Source: Lysinibacillus sphaericus (lineage in GTDB: Bacteria > Bacillota > Bacilli > Bacillales_A > Planococcaceae). Taken from it: DNA of 43,806 nucleotides. The stretch is from NCBI RefSeq assembly GCF_006864135.1, contig NZ_SADV01000032.1:1-43806 (forward strand), in the 5' to 3' direction. Below are positions 25,357 to 35,057 of the stretch, piece by piece. Within the stretch, counting starts at the first letter, position 1; every line of letters starts with the position of its first letter. The translations under genes were made by a program, and so were the position numbers. Under the pieces are notes generated by a model. The model worked only from the letters and a program-made list of their open reading frames with translations, did no database searches and was not told where the DNA came from.

Positions 25357-26343
25357 TTAATTACTTGCGCCAACCTGTAATTTTTTCTGGAGTTTATCTT
25401 CGGTAAAAATCCAGCCTGTGTATGAAGTGATAATCTCATTGTCATCGTTTAAATGAGCGACAGCAACAAACGGATAGCGATTATCACTACGATAACGCAG
25501 ATCAATTAATCTTACTTCTGTTAAGCCATTATCGAGTTCTGAAATTTCCCAGCGATACAATGGTGAGAATGACACGAAAGCAGCGAGATTGCGATCTTTC
25601 AATGCTATTTCGATAAGAGGCGTTTTCGGTAAAGGTTTTATTTCGAATTTATCATAAATATTAACAGTTCGCCCATAAGCGCGCCCAACGTAATAATGCG
25701 TTTTGGATTTTGCTGCAATTCGCCAGTGGAAGAATCTCATTGTAGGGGCTACAATGACATACTCTTCATCTTGTATGGTATTATGCACAGCGTTCTTTAC
25801 AGCTTTTTGGACTGTAAAGCGTAAAAAGTAGTAAACGATAATAATGAGATACATGATACTAAATGTCCAAACTGGATTTGCACCAAATGCCCAAAGTAAA
25901 ATGCCAAGGCAATGTAGTGTAAAAATAATTGGATCAAACGTATTAATGACACCAAGTGCAACCCATCTTCTAGAGAATGGTCGAAGTGCTTGTGTACCAT
26001 AAGCGTTGAAAATATCAACAAAGACATGAAGTGCTACGGCTAAAAATGTCCAAAGCCATAAATGAAACACATTTGCGTCTTGAATAATAAGTGCTAAAAC
26101 CGCTGTAATTAATATGGGCCAAAGAGCTACTGCTGGTAGTGAATGTGTAATTCCTCGATGATGTCGAATATAAACGGCATTGTTGCGTAATTTTAACACT
26201 GTATCGACATCAGGTGCCTGTGAGCCAATAATCGTACCTGCCATTACTGCGGTAAAGGTCATTGAATGATCTGCTACAACGGGGTCGATTAAAGCAAGAC
26301 CTCCGAGGGCAATACCCATAACGAAATGTGTACCTGAATCCAA
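25357..26343 (-). CDS. yfhP: YfhP, membrane-bound metal-dependent hydrolase (DUF457)
   Basis: The 328-aa protein has an N-terminal DUF457 (LexA-binding, YdjM-like) membrane domain: GTHFVMGIALGGLALIDP with the first His, GSQAPDVDTVLK with a DxD pair, IRHHRGITHSLPA with the HxxxxHS pattern, and AYGTQALRPFSRRWV. About four to five transmembrane segments precede a soluble C-terminal domain from about residue 195. The start is a TTG at 26343 with AAGGAGTGG at good spacing, giving the B. subtilis-like beginning MDSGTH. In B. subtilis YfhP is described as repressing neighbouring genes; that cannot be judged here. Divergent from mutY. Confidence 0.87.
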   Translation of the reverse strand: MDSGTHFVMGIALGGLALIDPVVADHSMTFTAVMAGTIIGSQAPDVDTVLKLRNNAVYIRHHRGITHSLPAVALWPILITAVLALIIQDANVFHLWLWTFLAVALHVFVDIFNAYGTQALRPFSRRWVALGVINTFDPIIFTLHCLGILLWAFGANPVWTFSIMYLIIIVYYFLRFTVQKAVKNAVHNTIQDEEYVIVAPTMRFFHWRIAAKSKTHYYVGRAYGRTVNIYDKFEIKPLPKTPLIEIALKDRNLAAFVSFSPLYRWEISELDNGLTEVRLIDLRYRSDNRYPFVAVAHLNDDNEIITSYTGWIFTEDKLQKKLQVGASN

Positions 26344-26478
26344 AAATATCCACTCCTTGTATGCAACAAAAAAGAGTACAATTGCATACATGTATATTTC
26401 AATAATCCGTAATACGTGATATTTACAATTAAGAAAGTTGTTTTAAAGCTTGAAAAAATATGAAGTTTTTTGTCGTTT

Positions 26479-26509
26479 TTGACAGATAAGCTTTTCTTAA
26501 TTGTATACT
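26479..26509 (+). promoter_or_regulatory. Possible mutY promoter
   Basis: A perfect TTGACA (26479-26484), then 19 bp, then TATACT (26504-26509). The spacer is longer than optimal. Start codon 43 bp downstream. Confidence 0.4.
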
Positions 26510-26551
26510 CTTTTTACTATAAATAAAATCGTAAAGACGCAGGAGGTCACT

Positions 26552-27586
26552 GTGAATTATCCATATGTAACAGAATTTCGACAATCTTTAGTCGAATGGT
26601 TTAATGTTGAGAAACGTGATTTACCTTGGAGACATACTACGGACCCTTACAAAATCTGGGTATCGGAAGTGATGCTCCAGCAAACACGTGTCGACACAGT
26701 TATTCCTTATTACAATCGTTTCATGGAAAGTTTTCCAACATTAGAATTACTCGCGGAAGCTCCGCAAGAATACTTATTGAAGCATTGGGAAGGCCTTGGC
26801 TATTATTCCCGTGCACGTAACTTACAAGCGGGTGTCCGTGAGGTATTAGAAAACTACGGTGGGATAGTCCCCGATAATCGCCACGAGATTTCAACATTAA
26901 AAGGCGTAGGCCCATATACTGCTGGAGCTATTTTAAGTATTGCCTATAATAAGCCCGAACATGCGGTTGATGGCAATGTTATGCGCGTTTTAAGTCGTGT
27001 GCTTACTATTCATGATGATATAGCAGTTCCAAAGACTAAAAAGGTTTTTGAAGCGGCTGTTGAAGAATTGATAGATCCCGAAAATGCATCGTCCTTCAAT
27101 CAAGGCTTAATGGAGCTTGGTGCACTTATTTGTACGCCAACCTCACCAAAGTGTTTATTGTGTCCAGTTCGCGAATACTGTACCGCTTATAATGAAGGTG
27201 AGCCAGAAAAATTACCTATCAAATCAAAAAAAGTAAAGATGAAGTATATCACATACGATGTGCTTGTATGCCAAGATGACGAAGGTCGATTTTTATTAGA
27301 ACAGCGAACAGCAGAAGGTTTACTAGCTAACCTATGGCAGTTTCCAATGCTTGAGCACGGTAAAGATTCAATAGATACATTTTTTAATGATTATGCTATG
27401 AATGTTCAATCGCAAGAAGATTTGCTAACATTTAAACATGTTTTTTCACATTTAACATGGCATATAAATAGCTATTTTATGAAATGCAATTCAGCAGTAA
27501 AGGGCGAATGGCTGACTCGAGAGCAAATAGAATTATTACCAATGCCCGTTCCAATGCTGAAAATTTGGCGAGAAATTAAGAGTTAA
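26552..27586 (+). CDS. mutY: A/G-specific adenine glycosylase MutY
   Basis: The 344-aa base-excision enzyme removes A opposite 8-oxoG. The catalytic Glu is E39 (SEVMLQQT), and the helix-hairpin-helix LKGVGPYTAGAI is followed by the catalytic Asp D140 (HAVDGNVMRVLSR). The iron-sulfur cluster ligands are in CTPTSPKCLLCPVREYC (C-x6-C-x2-C-x5-C). The C-terminal MutT-like domain that reads 8-oxoG spans about 230-340. The start is a GTG at 26552 with AGGAGG 5 bp upstream; the in-frame ATG at 26501 has no SD. In B. subtilis fabL lies between mutY and sspE; it is absent here. Confidence 0.94.
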   Translation: MNYPYVTEFRQSLVEWFNVEKRDLPWRHTTDPYKIWVSEVMLQQTRVDTVIPYYNRFMESFPTLELLAEAPQEYLLKHWEGLGYYSRARNLQAGVREVLENYGGIVPDNRHEISTLKGVGPYTAGAILSIAYNKPEHAVDGNVMRVLSRVLTIHDDIAVPKTKKVFEAAVEELIDPENASSFNQGLMELGALICTPTSPKCLLCPVREYCTAYNEGEPEKLPIKSKKVKMKYITYDVLVCQDDEGRFLLEQRTAEGLLANLWQFPMLEHGKDSIDTFFNDYAMNVQSQEDLLTFKHVFSHLTWHINSYFMKCNSAVKGEWLTREQIELLPMPVPMLKIWREIKS

Positions 27587-27617
27587 TCAAGAAAATAAAA
27601 TTTAAAAAAATTTATGA

Positions 27618-27647
27618 GCATAAAAGCATTCACCTCGGTACACAATA
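27618..27647 (+). promoter_or_regulatory. Sigma-G-like promoter of sspE
   Basis: GCATA (27618-27622), 18 bp, CACAATA (27641-27647) resembles the sigma-G pattern GHATR/CATNHTA. It predicts a transcript start near 27654, just before the GGAGG of sspE, as expected for a forespore SASP gene. Confidence 0.5.
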
Positions 27648-27666
27648 ATGAGCGTGGAGGTGAATG
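27627..27666 (+). repeat. 10-bp inverted repeat across sspE promoter and SD
   Basis: CATTCACCTC (27627-27636) and GAGGTGAATG (27657-27666) are perfect inverted arms; the right arm contains most of the Shine-Dalgarno sequence. If mutY transcripts read through, the RNA hairpin would hide the sspE SD; transcripts from the sigma-G start would lack the left arm. Confidence 0.6.
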
Positions 27667-27670
27667 AATA

Positions 27671-27850
27671 ATGAAAAAGCAAAACAACAACCAAAATTTA
27701 CAACCGAATAAAAACATGCAACGTCAAAGTCAAGAATTTGGTTATGAAACAGACGTTAATGAAGTGCAAAAGCAAAATGCTAAAGCAGAGCAAAACAAAG
27801 CTCAAGCTTCAGGTAACTTCAATAAAACTAACCAAGATCTTGGTGAATAA
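27671..27850 (+). CDS. sspE: Gamma-type small acid-soluble spore protein
   Basis: A 59-aa, Gln/Asn/Lys-rich, unstructured protein without Cys or Trp. The core FGYETDVNEVQKQNAKAEQN-K-AQASG is one copy of the gamma-SASP repeat (consensus FxxETDVxxVKxQNAxxExxK), compared with two in B. subtilis SspE. Gamma-SASPs are amino-acid stores degraded by GPR protease during germination; they do not coat DNA. GGAGG lies 11 bp before the ATG at 27671. It follows mutY, as the B. subtilis map would suggest, and precedes ygaC. A terminator closes it. Confidence 0.88.
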   Translation: MKKQNNNQNLQPNKNMQRQSQEFGYETDVNEVQKQNAKAEQNKAQASGNFNKTNQDLGE

Positions 27851-27884
27851 CACTTTGTAATTGCATAATTGCATTTACCTCTTA

Positions 27885-27934
27885 GGAGCTGTCTAAAAAT
27901 CGAAAAGATTAATAAAGGCAGCTCCTTTTTTTTT
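27885..27934 (+). terminator. Terminator of sspE
   Basis: GGAGCTG (27885-27891) and CAGCTCC (27919-27925) followed by nine T. Confidence 0.85.
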
Positions 27935-28155
27935 TATATAGTAAGATGAGAAAATTGATTGGGTAGCCGAGGAAACTACTCAGATAGAATGAAGAACTGA
28001 TCGGAAGAAAGGCTTTGATTCAGAAAATCCGATTTGTTTATAAACACAAGCAAAAAAAATCTAATTGAAAGGTTGTTATGATCGAAATTTTGTACAAATT
28101 TAAAAGAGCGCAGGGAAATTTTGTGGTTTTCTAACTACACCTTTCGCGTACACAT

Positions 28156-28164
28156 TGCTATAAT
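28156..28164 (+). promoter_or_regulatory. Extended -10 promoter of ygaC
   Basis: TG-C-TATAAT (28156-28164), 54 bp before the ygaC ATG; no clear -35. The 220 bp before it (27935-28155) show no gene; B. subtilis ygaB, expected here, was not found. Confidence 0.5.
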
Positions 28165-28218
28165 ATACTAGAGACTGCTAGATTTAGGTAGCATAAGACG
28201 AAAAGGTGGGCTTCAAAA

Positions 28219-28764
28219 ATGGCAATACCGGTAGAAGGAGAAACGATACAAATACATAGTTATAAGCACAATGGCCGTATCCACCGTGTTTGGCAAGAAA
28301 CAACGGTTTTAAAAGGGACGAAAAATATAATTATCGGTGCGAATGAACGGACACTTGTGACAGAATCCGATGGTCGTACTTGGCTAACGAGAGAGCCTTC
28401 TATTTGTTATTTCCATGCGGAGCACTGGTTTAATATCATTTGCATGCTACGTGAGGACGGTGTGTATTATTATTGTAATCTAAGCTCACCATTTGTTTTC
28501 GATAATAATGCCATTAAATATATTGACTATGATTTAGACATTAAAGTTTTCCCTGATATGTCTTATTCACTCTTAGATGAGGATGAATATGAGCTACATC
28601 GTAAGGAAATGTCTTATCCAGATGTCATAGATAAAATTTTAAAGCGCAATGTCGATAAATTAATTAGCTGGATTCAACAAAAAAGAGGACCCTTTGCACC
28701 TGATTTCATCGATGCCTGGACAAGTCGATATAAGTTTCAGCTCGATATGCAAGCAGATGATTAG
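28219..28764 (+). CDS. ygaC: YgaC, DUF402 nucleoside tri-/diphosphatase family
   Basis: The 181-aa protein has [19 protein letters not shown] at the start. The DUF402 barrel (about 30-140) contains [31 protein letters not shown] and [22 protein letters not shown], whose Asp/Glu residues bind metal. A helical end follows. Characterised members (Streptomyces/Staphylococcus) hydrolyse nucleoside tri- and diphosphates with divalent metal; B. subtilis YgaC belongs to this UPF0374 group. AAAGGTGGG precedes the ATG. Followed by its own terminator and then ygaD, as in B. subtilis. Confidence 0.9.
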   Translation: MAIPVEGETIQIHSYKHNGRIHRVWQETTVLKGTKNIIIGANERTLVTESDGRTWLTREPSICYFHAEHWFNIICMLREDGVYYYCNLSSPFVFDNNAIKYIDYDLDIKVFPDMSYSLLDEDEYELHRKEMSYPDVIDKILKRNVDKLISWIQQKRGPFAPDFIDAWTSRYKFQLDMQADD

Positions 28765-28767
28765 TTG

Positions 28768-28801
28768 CACCTATTAGTTTTACTAATGGGTGTTTTTTTT
28801 T
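28768..28801 (+). terminator. Terminator of ygaC
   Basis: CACCTATTAGT (28768-28778) pairs with ACTAATGGGTG (28782-28792), followed by nine T. Confidence 0.9.
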
Positions 28802-28968
28802 ATGTCTTAAACAATCGAATTGTAAAATAGTTAGTAATAAAGCTAAATTAAATGTACTTAAAGCAAAATATTGCTATAATACGTTTGGGCATTCAATTTG
28901 TGGATGTCTATTTCTTTTTATGTGCTATTTACTTAAGAGAGTATTATTAATAAGGATGTGATAATCAA

Positions 28969-30714
28969 TTGGGTAGTATTAAACGTTATATGAAATTTGT
29001 AAAACCATATACATGGGAAATTATTTTAACGATTATAATTGGTATAGTGAAATTTGCGATTCCGTTATTTATTCCATTACTCATAAAAATCGTGTTAGAT
29101 GATATTATCGATGCAAAAAGTCTAACGGATGCAGAGAAGACAAAGGAATTGTTTTATTGGTTAGGTGGTACGATCATTGTATTCTTTATTATTCGACCAC
29201 CGATTGAGTATTACCGTCAATATTTCGCTCAAAATGTCAGTAACAAAGTGCTTTTCGATATTCGAAAACAAATATATGCACATTTACAGCGATTAAGTTT
29301 AAGATACTATGCCAATACAAGAGCTGGCGATGTTATTTCAAGAGTGATTAATGATGTGGAACAAACAAAAAACTTTATCATGACAGGCTTGATGAATGTT
29401 TGGCTAGACCTTGCGACAATTGTTATTGCTATCGGTATTATGTTTGCCATGGATGTTAAGCTTACGCTAGTAGCATTAGTTGCGTTCCCATTCTATGCAT
29501 TTAGTGTGAAGTACTTCTTTGGTAAACTTCGATCTTTAACACGTAAACGATCACAAGCGCTTGCAGGTGTGCAAAGTTATTTACATGAACGTGTAGCTGG
29601 AATGAGTATTATTAAAAGCTTCACGCTAGAAAAGCATGAGCAAAAATTATTCGATGAAGCAAATGGTGAATTTTTAGAAAAGGCACTAGACCATACGAAA
29701 TGGAATGCTAAATCCTTTGCGGTGGTAAATACCATCACGGATGTAGCACCTCTCCTAGTAATTGCTTATGCAGGTTATCAGGTTATTAATGGTTCTCTTT
29801 CAGTCGGGACGATGGTGGCCTTTATCGCCTATATCGAACGACTTTATGGTCCACTTCGTCGTCTTGTAAGTTCATCAACGATGTTAACACAGTCAATAGC
29901 ATCAATGGATCGAATGTTTGAATTAATAGATGAACCTTATGAAATAAAAAACAAGGCTAATGCCTTAGAGCTACCTCGAGTAAAGGGTGAAGTTCGCTTT
30001 GACAATGTGAACTTTCAATATGAAGAGGATGGCTCACAAATTTTAAACAACATCAATTTCACGATTAACCCTGGAGAGACAGTTGCATTTGTAGGAATGA
30101 GTGGTGGAGGAAAATCAACTATTATTAGTTTGATCCCTCGCTTTTATGATACTACTAGTGGCGCGGTGCGTATTGATGGAAATGATGTACGAGACGTAAC
30201 TTTACATTCTTTACGCTCACAAATTGGAATCGTCCTACAGGATAATATTTTGTTCAGCGATTCGGTAAAAGATAATATTTTAATGGGCAAGCCAGGTGCT
30301 TCTGATGAAGAGGTAATTGCTGCAGCACAAGCGGCAAATGCACATGATTTTATTATGAGCTTGCCAAATGGCTATGATACAAAAGTCGGGGAGCGCGGTG
30401 TGAAGTTATCAGGTGGACAAAAGCAACGAGTAGCAATCGCTCGTGTATTTTTAAAAAATCCCCCTATTTTAATACTGGATGAAGCAACTTCTGCGTTGGA
30501 TTTGGAAAGTGAGGCACTTATTCAAGAATCATTGGATGTACTTGCACATGAACGCACAACTATTATAATTGCTCACCGACTTTCTACGATTACACATGCA
30601 GATAAAATTATTGTTATAGATCATGGACAATTAATTGAAAGTGGAACCCATGAGCAATTAATGCAAAAAGAGGGAACTTACTTTAATTTATTCCAGGTGC
30701 AACATTTAGATTGA
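28969..30714 (+). CDS. ygaD: YgaD, ABC exporter half-transporter (membrane + ATPase)
   Basis: A 581-aa fused type IV (exporter) ABC protein. Six transmembrane helices span about 15-300 (coupling region [19 protein letters not shown]). The ATPase domain (about 335-575) has Walker [11 protein letters not shown]-loop [13 protein letters not shown], signature [14 protein letters not shown], Walker [13 protein letters not shown] and the switch His in IIIAHRLST. It would work as a homodimer; substrates of this MsbA/BmrA-like class are lipids or drugs. The start is a TTG at 28969 with AAGGATGTGA upstream. Monocistronic; repeats and a terminator follow. Confidence 0.92.
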   Translation: MGSIKRYMKFVKPYTWEIILTIIIGIVKFAIPLFIPLLIKIVLDDIIDAKSLTDAEKTKELFYWLGGTIIVFFIIRPPIEYYRQYFAQNVSNKVLFDIRKQIYAHLQRLSLRYYANTRAGDVISRVINDVEQTKNFIMTGLMNVWLDLATIVIAIGIMFAMDVKLTLVALVAFPFYAFSVKYFFGKLRSLTRKRSQALAGVQSYLHERVAGMSIIKSFTLEKHEQKLFDEANGEFLEKALDHTKWNAKSFAVVNTITDVAPLLVIAYAGYQVINGSLSVGTMVAFIAYIERLYGPLRRLVSSSTMLTQSIASMDRMFELIDEPYEIKNKANALELPRVKGEVRFDNVNFQYEEDGSQILNNINFTINPGETVAFVGMSGGGKSTIISLIPRFYDTTSGAVRIDGNDVRDVTLHSLRSQIGIVLQDNILFSDSVKDNILMGKPGASDEEVIAAAQAANAHDFIMSLPNGYDTKVGERGVKLSGGQKQRVAIARVFLKNPPILILDEATSALDLESEALIQESLDVLAHERTTIIIAHRLSTITHADKIIVIDHGQLIESGTHEQLMQKEGTYFNLFQVQHLD

Positions 30715-30759
30715 TATACCACGTTATAATAAAAAAATCCTGGCTCACCATAATGTGGG

Positions 30760-30880
30760 GTTGATTTCCGTTCCGGTCAGGCGCTTTGTTGCTGCCGCTT
30801 CGCTTTCGCTACAGAAAACATTTGCCGCTGCCGCTTCGCTTTCGCGCAGAGCTTCCTGGGGGCGTCTGATGAGCCGCTTG
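30760..30880. repeat. Dispersed Bacillaceae-type repeat, rearranged copy
   Basis: GTTGATTTCCGTTCCGG at 30760 is the inverted end of the 5105-5270 element. GCCGCTTCGCTTTCGC then occurs twice in tandem (from about 30795 and 30829), and CTTCCTGGGGGCGTCTGATG plus AGCCGCTT match the core of the same element in reverse orientation. The far end is truncated. Remainder of the gap to 31160 holds only a terminator and the CodY-like site. Confidence 0.65.
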
Positions 30881-30937
30881 GGCAATAAGATGTTTTTTGT
30901 GCGAAAGTGAAACGACGTCAACCCTATCTAATAATCT

Positions 30938-30984
30938 AAAAATAGCTTTCCGTTTAAATATAAACAGAAGGCTATTTTTTTGTC
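30938..30984 (+). terminator. Terminator downstream of ygaD
   Basis: AAAATAGC..TTCCGTTTA (from 30938) pairs with TAAACAGAA..GCTATTTT, followed by TTTTT; long imperfect stem of about 18 bp. Confidence 0.75.
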
Positions 30985-31101
30985 TTATTTATAAAATATT
31001 ATCGATTATTAAGACATTATTAATATAGAACTCGAACGATGTAGAAAATCTATGTTAATTGCAGAATAATTATGATTGAAAGAGCAATGTTTTTTGGTTA
31101 G

Positions 31102-31116
31102 AATTATCTGAAAATA
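31102..31116 (+). promoter_or_regulatory. CodY-box-like site before the opp operon
   Basis: AATTATCTGAAAATA matches the CodY consensus AATTTTCWGAAAATT at 13 of 15 positions, 76 bp before the first opp gene. CodY repression of dpp/opp peptide import in rich medium is well established in Bacilli. The promoter itself is not clear by eye. Confidence 0.5.
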
Positions 31117-31177
31117 GGGAATTGAGTGACAGAGAATGTGATTAAGTAAAAATATAGGTAGGATGGGGCGATTGATC

Positions 31178-32191
31178 ATGAGAAAAAAGCTGCTAGAAAT
31201 AAAAGGTTTAAAGACAACCTTTTTTACAGATGATGGACAAATTCCTGCCGTAGATGATATCGATTTTTCTGTTCGTGAGGGAGAAATATTAGGGATTGTA
31301 GGGGAATCGGGAAGTGGAAAAAGTGTCACATCACTGTCCATTATGGGGTTAATACCATCGCCACCAGGAAAAATAACAGGTGGAGAAATACTATTAGATG
31401 GCAAAAACCTCGTCACATTATCTGATAAACAAATGCAAAAAATTCGTGGGAAAGATGTGGCGATGATTTTTCAGGAGCCTATGACATCCTTAAATCCTTT
31501 GTTTACAATTGGAGATCAGCTAAAAGAAGCGATTTTAATTCATCATCCAAAATGGTCTAAAAGGGAAGCATTTGCAAGGGCAATTGATATTATGAAACTA
31601 GTAGGTTTACCACGAGCTGAGGAATTATTAAAAGATTACCCACATCAACTATCAGGGGGGATGCGACAACGGGTTATGATTGCGATGGCACTTGTCTGTG
31701 ATCCGAAGGTATTGATTGCTGATGAGCCGACTACTGCATTAGATGTTACGATTCAAGCTCAAATCTTGCAGCTTATGAAAGATTTAAATAAACGTTTAAA
31801 TACAGCCGTATTATTAATTACACATGATTTAGGCGTTGTAGCAGAAACATGCGAGCGGGTTATTGTGATGTATGCAGGCCAAATTGTAGAGGAGGCACCT
31901 ATTCAGGAGATATTCGTAAATCCAAAGCATCCTTATACACAAGGGCTTATTAAATCAGTACCGGATATGCGTTATAAAAAGGACAATCTTTACTCTATAC
32001 CAGGTAGTGTACCTAAGCCTGGTAGTATTCAGGAAGGTTGTCGTTTTGCAGCGCGTTGCGAATTTGCGATGGACCGCTGTGTACAAGAAACACCACCTTT
32101 ATATGAAGCGACAGAGCGGCATAAATCGAGATGTTTTTTACTAGAGAAACAGGAGGTGAAGCAACATGTCGAAAGTGTTATTGAAAGTTGA
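31178..32191 (+). CDS. oppD: Oligopeptide/dipeptide ABC importer ATPase (OppD/DppD)
   Basis: The 337-aa ATPase has Walker [13 protein letters not shown]-loop [12 protein letters not shown], signature [16 protein letters not shown], Walker [13 protein letters not shown] and H-loop LLITHDLGV. The C-terminal oligo_HPY segment has [15 protein letters not shown], the Cys pattern seen in OppD/DppD proteins. The ATG at 31178 is preferred over one 15 bp upstream, whose SD (TAGG) would touch the start; GGATGGGG sits about 9 bp before 31178. First gene of a D-F-A-B-C operon with oppF overlapping by 26 bp. It pairs with OppF to power peptide uptake. Confidence 0.92.
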   Translation: MRKKLLEIKGLKTTFFTDDGQIPAVDDIDFSVREGEILGIVGESGSGKSVTSLSIMGLIPSPPGKITGGEILLDGKNLVTLSDKQMQKIRGKDVAMIFQEPMTSLNPLFTIGDQLKEAILIHHPKWSKREAFARAIDIMKLVGLPRAEELLKDYPHQLSGGMRQRVMIAMALVCDPKVLIADEPTTALDVTIQAQILQLMKDLNKRLNTAVLLITHDLGVVAETCERVIVMYAGQIVEEAPIQEIFVNPKHPYTQGLIKSVPDMRYKKDNLYSIPGSVPKPGSIQEGCRFAARCEFAMDRCVQETPPLYEATERHKSRCFLLEKQEVKQHVESVIES

Positions 32192-33155
32192 TGGTTTAAA
32201 AAAGTATTTCCCTATTCGGAAGGGTGCCTTGAATACACAGGTTGGAGACGTAAAGGCAGTGGATGATGTTTCCTTTGAAGTTTTTGAAGGAGAAACATTA
32301 GGTATCGTTGGTGAATCAGGGTGCGGTAAATCAACGACTGGTCGACTTTTAATGCGATTGCTTGAGCCAACAGAGGGCGAGATTGAATTCGCAGGTAAAA
32401 TGATTTCAGACTTTTCGAACAATGAAATGCGCAAAGCTCGTAGAGACATTCAAATGATTTTCCAAGATCCTTATGCTTCTCTTAATCCTAGGCATAATAT
32501 TGGAAAAATATTGGAGGAGCCTCTTATTGTTCATGGAATGGGCAACGCAAAGGAACGGAAACAGAAGGTATTAGAGCTTCTCGAAATTGTTGGGTTAAAT
32601 GAATATCATGTGAAACGGTATCCACATCAATTTAGTGGTGGTCAAAGACAGCGTATCGGCATTGCCCGTGCTCTGATGACGAATCCACGTTTGATTATTG
32701 CCGACGAGCCCGTTTCTGCACTCGATGTGTCAATACAGGCTCAAGTATTGAATTTATTGCAAAACTTACAAAAGGATTTAAAGCTAACTTATATTTTTAT
32801 TTCCCACGATTTAGGGGTTGTACGTCATATTAGTAATCGTGTAGGTGTCATGTATTTGGGGAAATTAGTGGAGCTGACAGCAAGTGAGGATTTATATGCT
32901 GAGCCACTTCACCCATATACACAGGCATTGCTATCCTCGGTACCTGTTCCAGATCCTACGTTTGAACGTGAACAGCTCATTATTTCTGGAGATATCCCAA
33001 GTGCTTCGAATCCGCCAAGCGGGTGCACTTTCCATACAAGATGTCCATTTAAAAAGGAAGAATGCTCTCAAGTAGTTCCAAAAATGCAAGAGGTGAAACC
33101 GGGTCATTATGTTGCGTGCCATCTATATGATGTAATTCAACATTCAATGATATAA
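32166..33155 (+). CDS. oppF: Oligopeptide/dipeptide ABC importer ATPase (OppF/DppF)
   Basis: The 329-aa second ATPase has Walker [25 protein letters not shown], signature [15 protein letters not shown], Walker [13 protein letters not shown] and [10 protein letters not shown]. The C-terminal [15 protein letters not shown] is the counterpart of the OppD Cys motif. AGGAGGTGA lies inside the end of oppD and precedes the ATG by about 6 bp, so the two are translationally coupled. Forms the heterodimeric motor with OppD. Confidence 0.93.
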   Translation: MSKVLLKVDGLKKYFPIRKGALNTQVGDVKAVDDVSFEVFEGETLGIVGESGCGKSTTGRLLMRLLEPTEGEIEFAGKMISDFSNNEMRKARRDIQMIFQDPYASLNPRHNIGKILEEPLIVHGMGNAKERKQKVLELLEIVGLNEYHVKRYPHQFSGGQRQRIGIARALMTNPRLIIADEPVSALDVSIQAQVLNLLQNLQKDLKLTYIFISHDLGVVRHISNRVGVMYLGKLVELTASEDLYAEPLHPYTQALLSSVPVPDPTFEREQLIISGDIPSASNPPSGCTFHTRCPFKKEECSQVVPKMQEVKPGHYVACHLYDVIQHSMI

Positions 33156-33176
33156 AAAAACTTAGGGGGAAAATCA

Positions 33177-34793
33177 ATGAAGAAAAAGAAGCTTTGGACT
33201 TTGGGTGTAATGCTTATCCTTGTTCTTTCGACGATGTTAGCAGCTTGTGGCGGCTCAGATACTAAGGATACGGGTAGTAAAGATACTTCAAGTGGTGGCG
33301 ATAAAGCTAGCGGTGGGTCAAAAACATTAGTATATGGTCGTGGTGGTGATTCCACTGCTCTCGATCCAGCGACAGTAACAGAAGGTGAATCATTTAAAGT
33401 AACGGTTAACCTCTATGAGACTCTAATTAACTTTGGAGAGCAAGATGTAACATTGCAGCCAGGACTGGCAAAATCTTGGGAACCGTCAGCAGATGGATTA
33501 ACGTATACGATGCAACTTGAAGAAGGGGTTAAGTTCCATGACGGTACTGATTTCAATGCTGAAGCAGTCGTGAAAAATTTTGAGCGCTGGAAAGCTGGTG
33601 GTGCTGATAAATTCCCATACTACGCCTCTCAATATACGGTAGATGACAAGCAAGTAATTGAGTCGATTACTGCTGATGGTGATTATAAAGTTATATTTAA
33701 ATTATCCCAACCACAAGCAACATTCTTGAAAAATTTAGCGATGTCTCCATTTGCTATTGCTTCACCAACAGCTTTTGAAAAAGATGATGAGGCACTTAAA
33801 GATCATCCAGTAGGTACTGGTCCATTTAAATTTGTTGAGTGGAAACGAAATGATTCCATCACAATAGAGAAAAACCCAGATTACCGTATTGCAGATTTGC
33901 CGAAATTAGATAAAGTTATTTTCCGTTCTATTCCAGATAACTCCGCACGATTCAATGCATTAACTAACAATGAAGTTGATGTAGTGGATGGCTTAAGTCC
34001 ATCTGATAAAGCTTCAATCGAATCAAATACAGATTTACAACTAATCGAACGTCCATCTATGAATGTTGGTTATCTTGGATTAACAGTAACTCGTCCACCA
34101 TTCGATAACGTAAAAGTTCGTCAAGCAGTAAATTATGCAATCGATAAGCAAGCATTAGTAGACGCATTTTATGAAGGCCTAGGCGAGCCAGCGAAAAATC
34201 CAATGCCTCCATTAGTTGCAGGCTACAACGATGCCATTAAAGGCTATGAATATGATCCGGAAAAAGCAAAAGCATTATTAGCAGAGGCTGGCTATGATGG
34301 TAAAGAAATTGAACTATGGGCAATGCCTGTGCCACGTCCGTATATGCCTGATGGTCAAAAAATTGCGGAAGCCATTCAGAAAAATTTAGCAGATGTTGGT
34401 ATGAAATCTAAAATTGTAACGTTTGAATGGGCTACGTATTTAGATAAGGCGGAAAAGGGAGAGGCAGATGCATTCTTACTTGGTTGGACAGGTGATAACG
34501 GTGATGCGGATAACTTCCTTTACACTTTACTAGACGGAGATAATATTCATTCTAACAACTATACATTCTATGACAACAAAGAAGTGCACAAACTATTAGT
34601 TGCAGCACAAACTGAAATGAATGAGGACAAACGTAATGCCCTTTACAAGCAAGCACAAGAGATTATCTCTAAAGATGCACCGTGGGTTCCGCTTGCTCAC
34701 TCTACCCCAATTTTAGCTGCTAACACTAAAGTTACAAACTATATTGCACATCCAACAGGCTCTGACCGTTTAGAGTCAGTAGATATGAAGTAG
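33177..34793 (+). CDS. oppA: Peptide-binding lipoprotein (OppA/DppE, SBP_bac_5)
   Basis: A 538-aa extracellular lipoprotein. The signal peptide is MKKKKLWTLGVMLILVLS plus lipobox LAAC with C24 as lipidated residue, then a Gly/Ser/Asp-rich linker to about 48. The SBP family 5 core has LQPGLAKSWEPSADGLTYTM, LEEGVKFHDGTDFNAEAVV and HPVGTGPFKFVEW, then VRQAVNYAIDKQALV and QEIISKDAPWVPL. It delivers peptides (di- or oligo-, possibly another class-C ligand such as nickel or glutathione) to the permease. GGGGG precedes the ATG at 33177. A terminator-like hairpin follows before oppB, typical for binding proteins made in excess. Confidence 0.92.
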   Translation: MKKKKLWTLGVMLILVLSTMLAACGGSDTKDTGSKDTSSGGDKASGGSKTLVYGRGGDSTALDPATVTEGESFKVTVNLYETLINFGEQDVTLQPGLAKSWEPSADGLTYTMQLEEGVKFHDGTDFNAEAVVKNFERWKAGGADKFPYYASQYTVDDKQVIESITADGDYKVIFKLSQPQATFLKNLAMSPFAIASPTAFEKDDEALKDHPVGTGPFKFVEWKRNDSITIEKNPDYRIADLPKLDKVIFRSIPDNSARFNALTNNEVDVVDGLSPSDKASIESNTDLQLIERPSMNVGYLGLTVTRPPFDNVKVRQAVNYAIDKQALVDAFYEGLGEPAKNPMPPLVAGYNDAIKGYEYDPEKAKALLAEAGYDGKEIELWAMPVPRPYMPDGQKIAEAIQKNLADVGMKSKIVTFEWATYLDKAEKGEADAFLLGWTGDNGDADNFLYTLLDGDNIHSNNYTFYDNKEVHKLLVAAQTEMNEDKRNALYKQAQEIISKDAPWVPLAHSTPILAANTKVTNYIAHPTGSDRLESVDMK

Positions 34794-34828
34794 GAAACAG
34801 GTTTTAATTTAAGAGGGAACTATTTTAA

Positions 34829-34881
34829 AGAATCTGCTTGCTTTCTGCGGGTAAGCCGTAGGAATCTAGCGGATTCTTTTT
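34829..34881 (+). terminator. Internal attenuator hairpin between oppA and oppB
   Basis: AGAATCTGC (34829-34837) pairs with GCGGATTCT (34869-34877, one G-U) followed by TTTT. Loop of 31 nt with its own weak dyad. It probably lets oppA be expressed above oppBC. Confidence 0.6.
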
Positions 34882-34930
34882 ACAAGCTAGAGGTTTTTTT
34901 CTGTATGAAAGAACAATCATCTAAACGATC

Positions 34931-34950
34931 AATTATGCCTCGGCATAATT
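34931..34950. repeat. Palindromic repeat module inside the opp operon
   Basis: AATTATGCC-TC-GGCATAATT, flanked by GATC at the left and GCGTCCGG at the right, is the reverse complement of the copies at 10019 and 12691. It sits in the 264-bp oppA-oppB gap after the attenuator. Confidence 0.8.
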
Positions 34951-35057
34951 GCGTCCGGAACCGTTTGGTGAAGGCTGACCCTTTCTACAGTATGTGTAAA
35001 GACTTCAATGCTTTTCATACAAAAGTATATTTTGAAAATAACAGAGGGGTGAAGAAA

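Noticed and set aside
34905..35057. N-terminal extension of OppB by 51 residues
   Set aside because: The extension translates the palindromic repeat, has no SD, and is not of the membrane-protein type; ATG 35058 has a strong SD.
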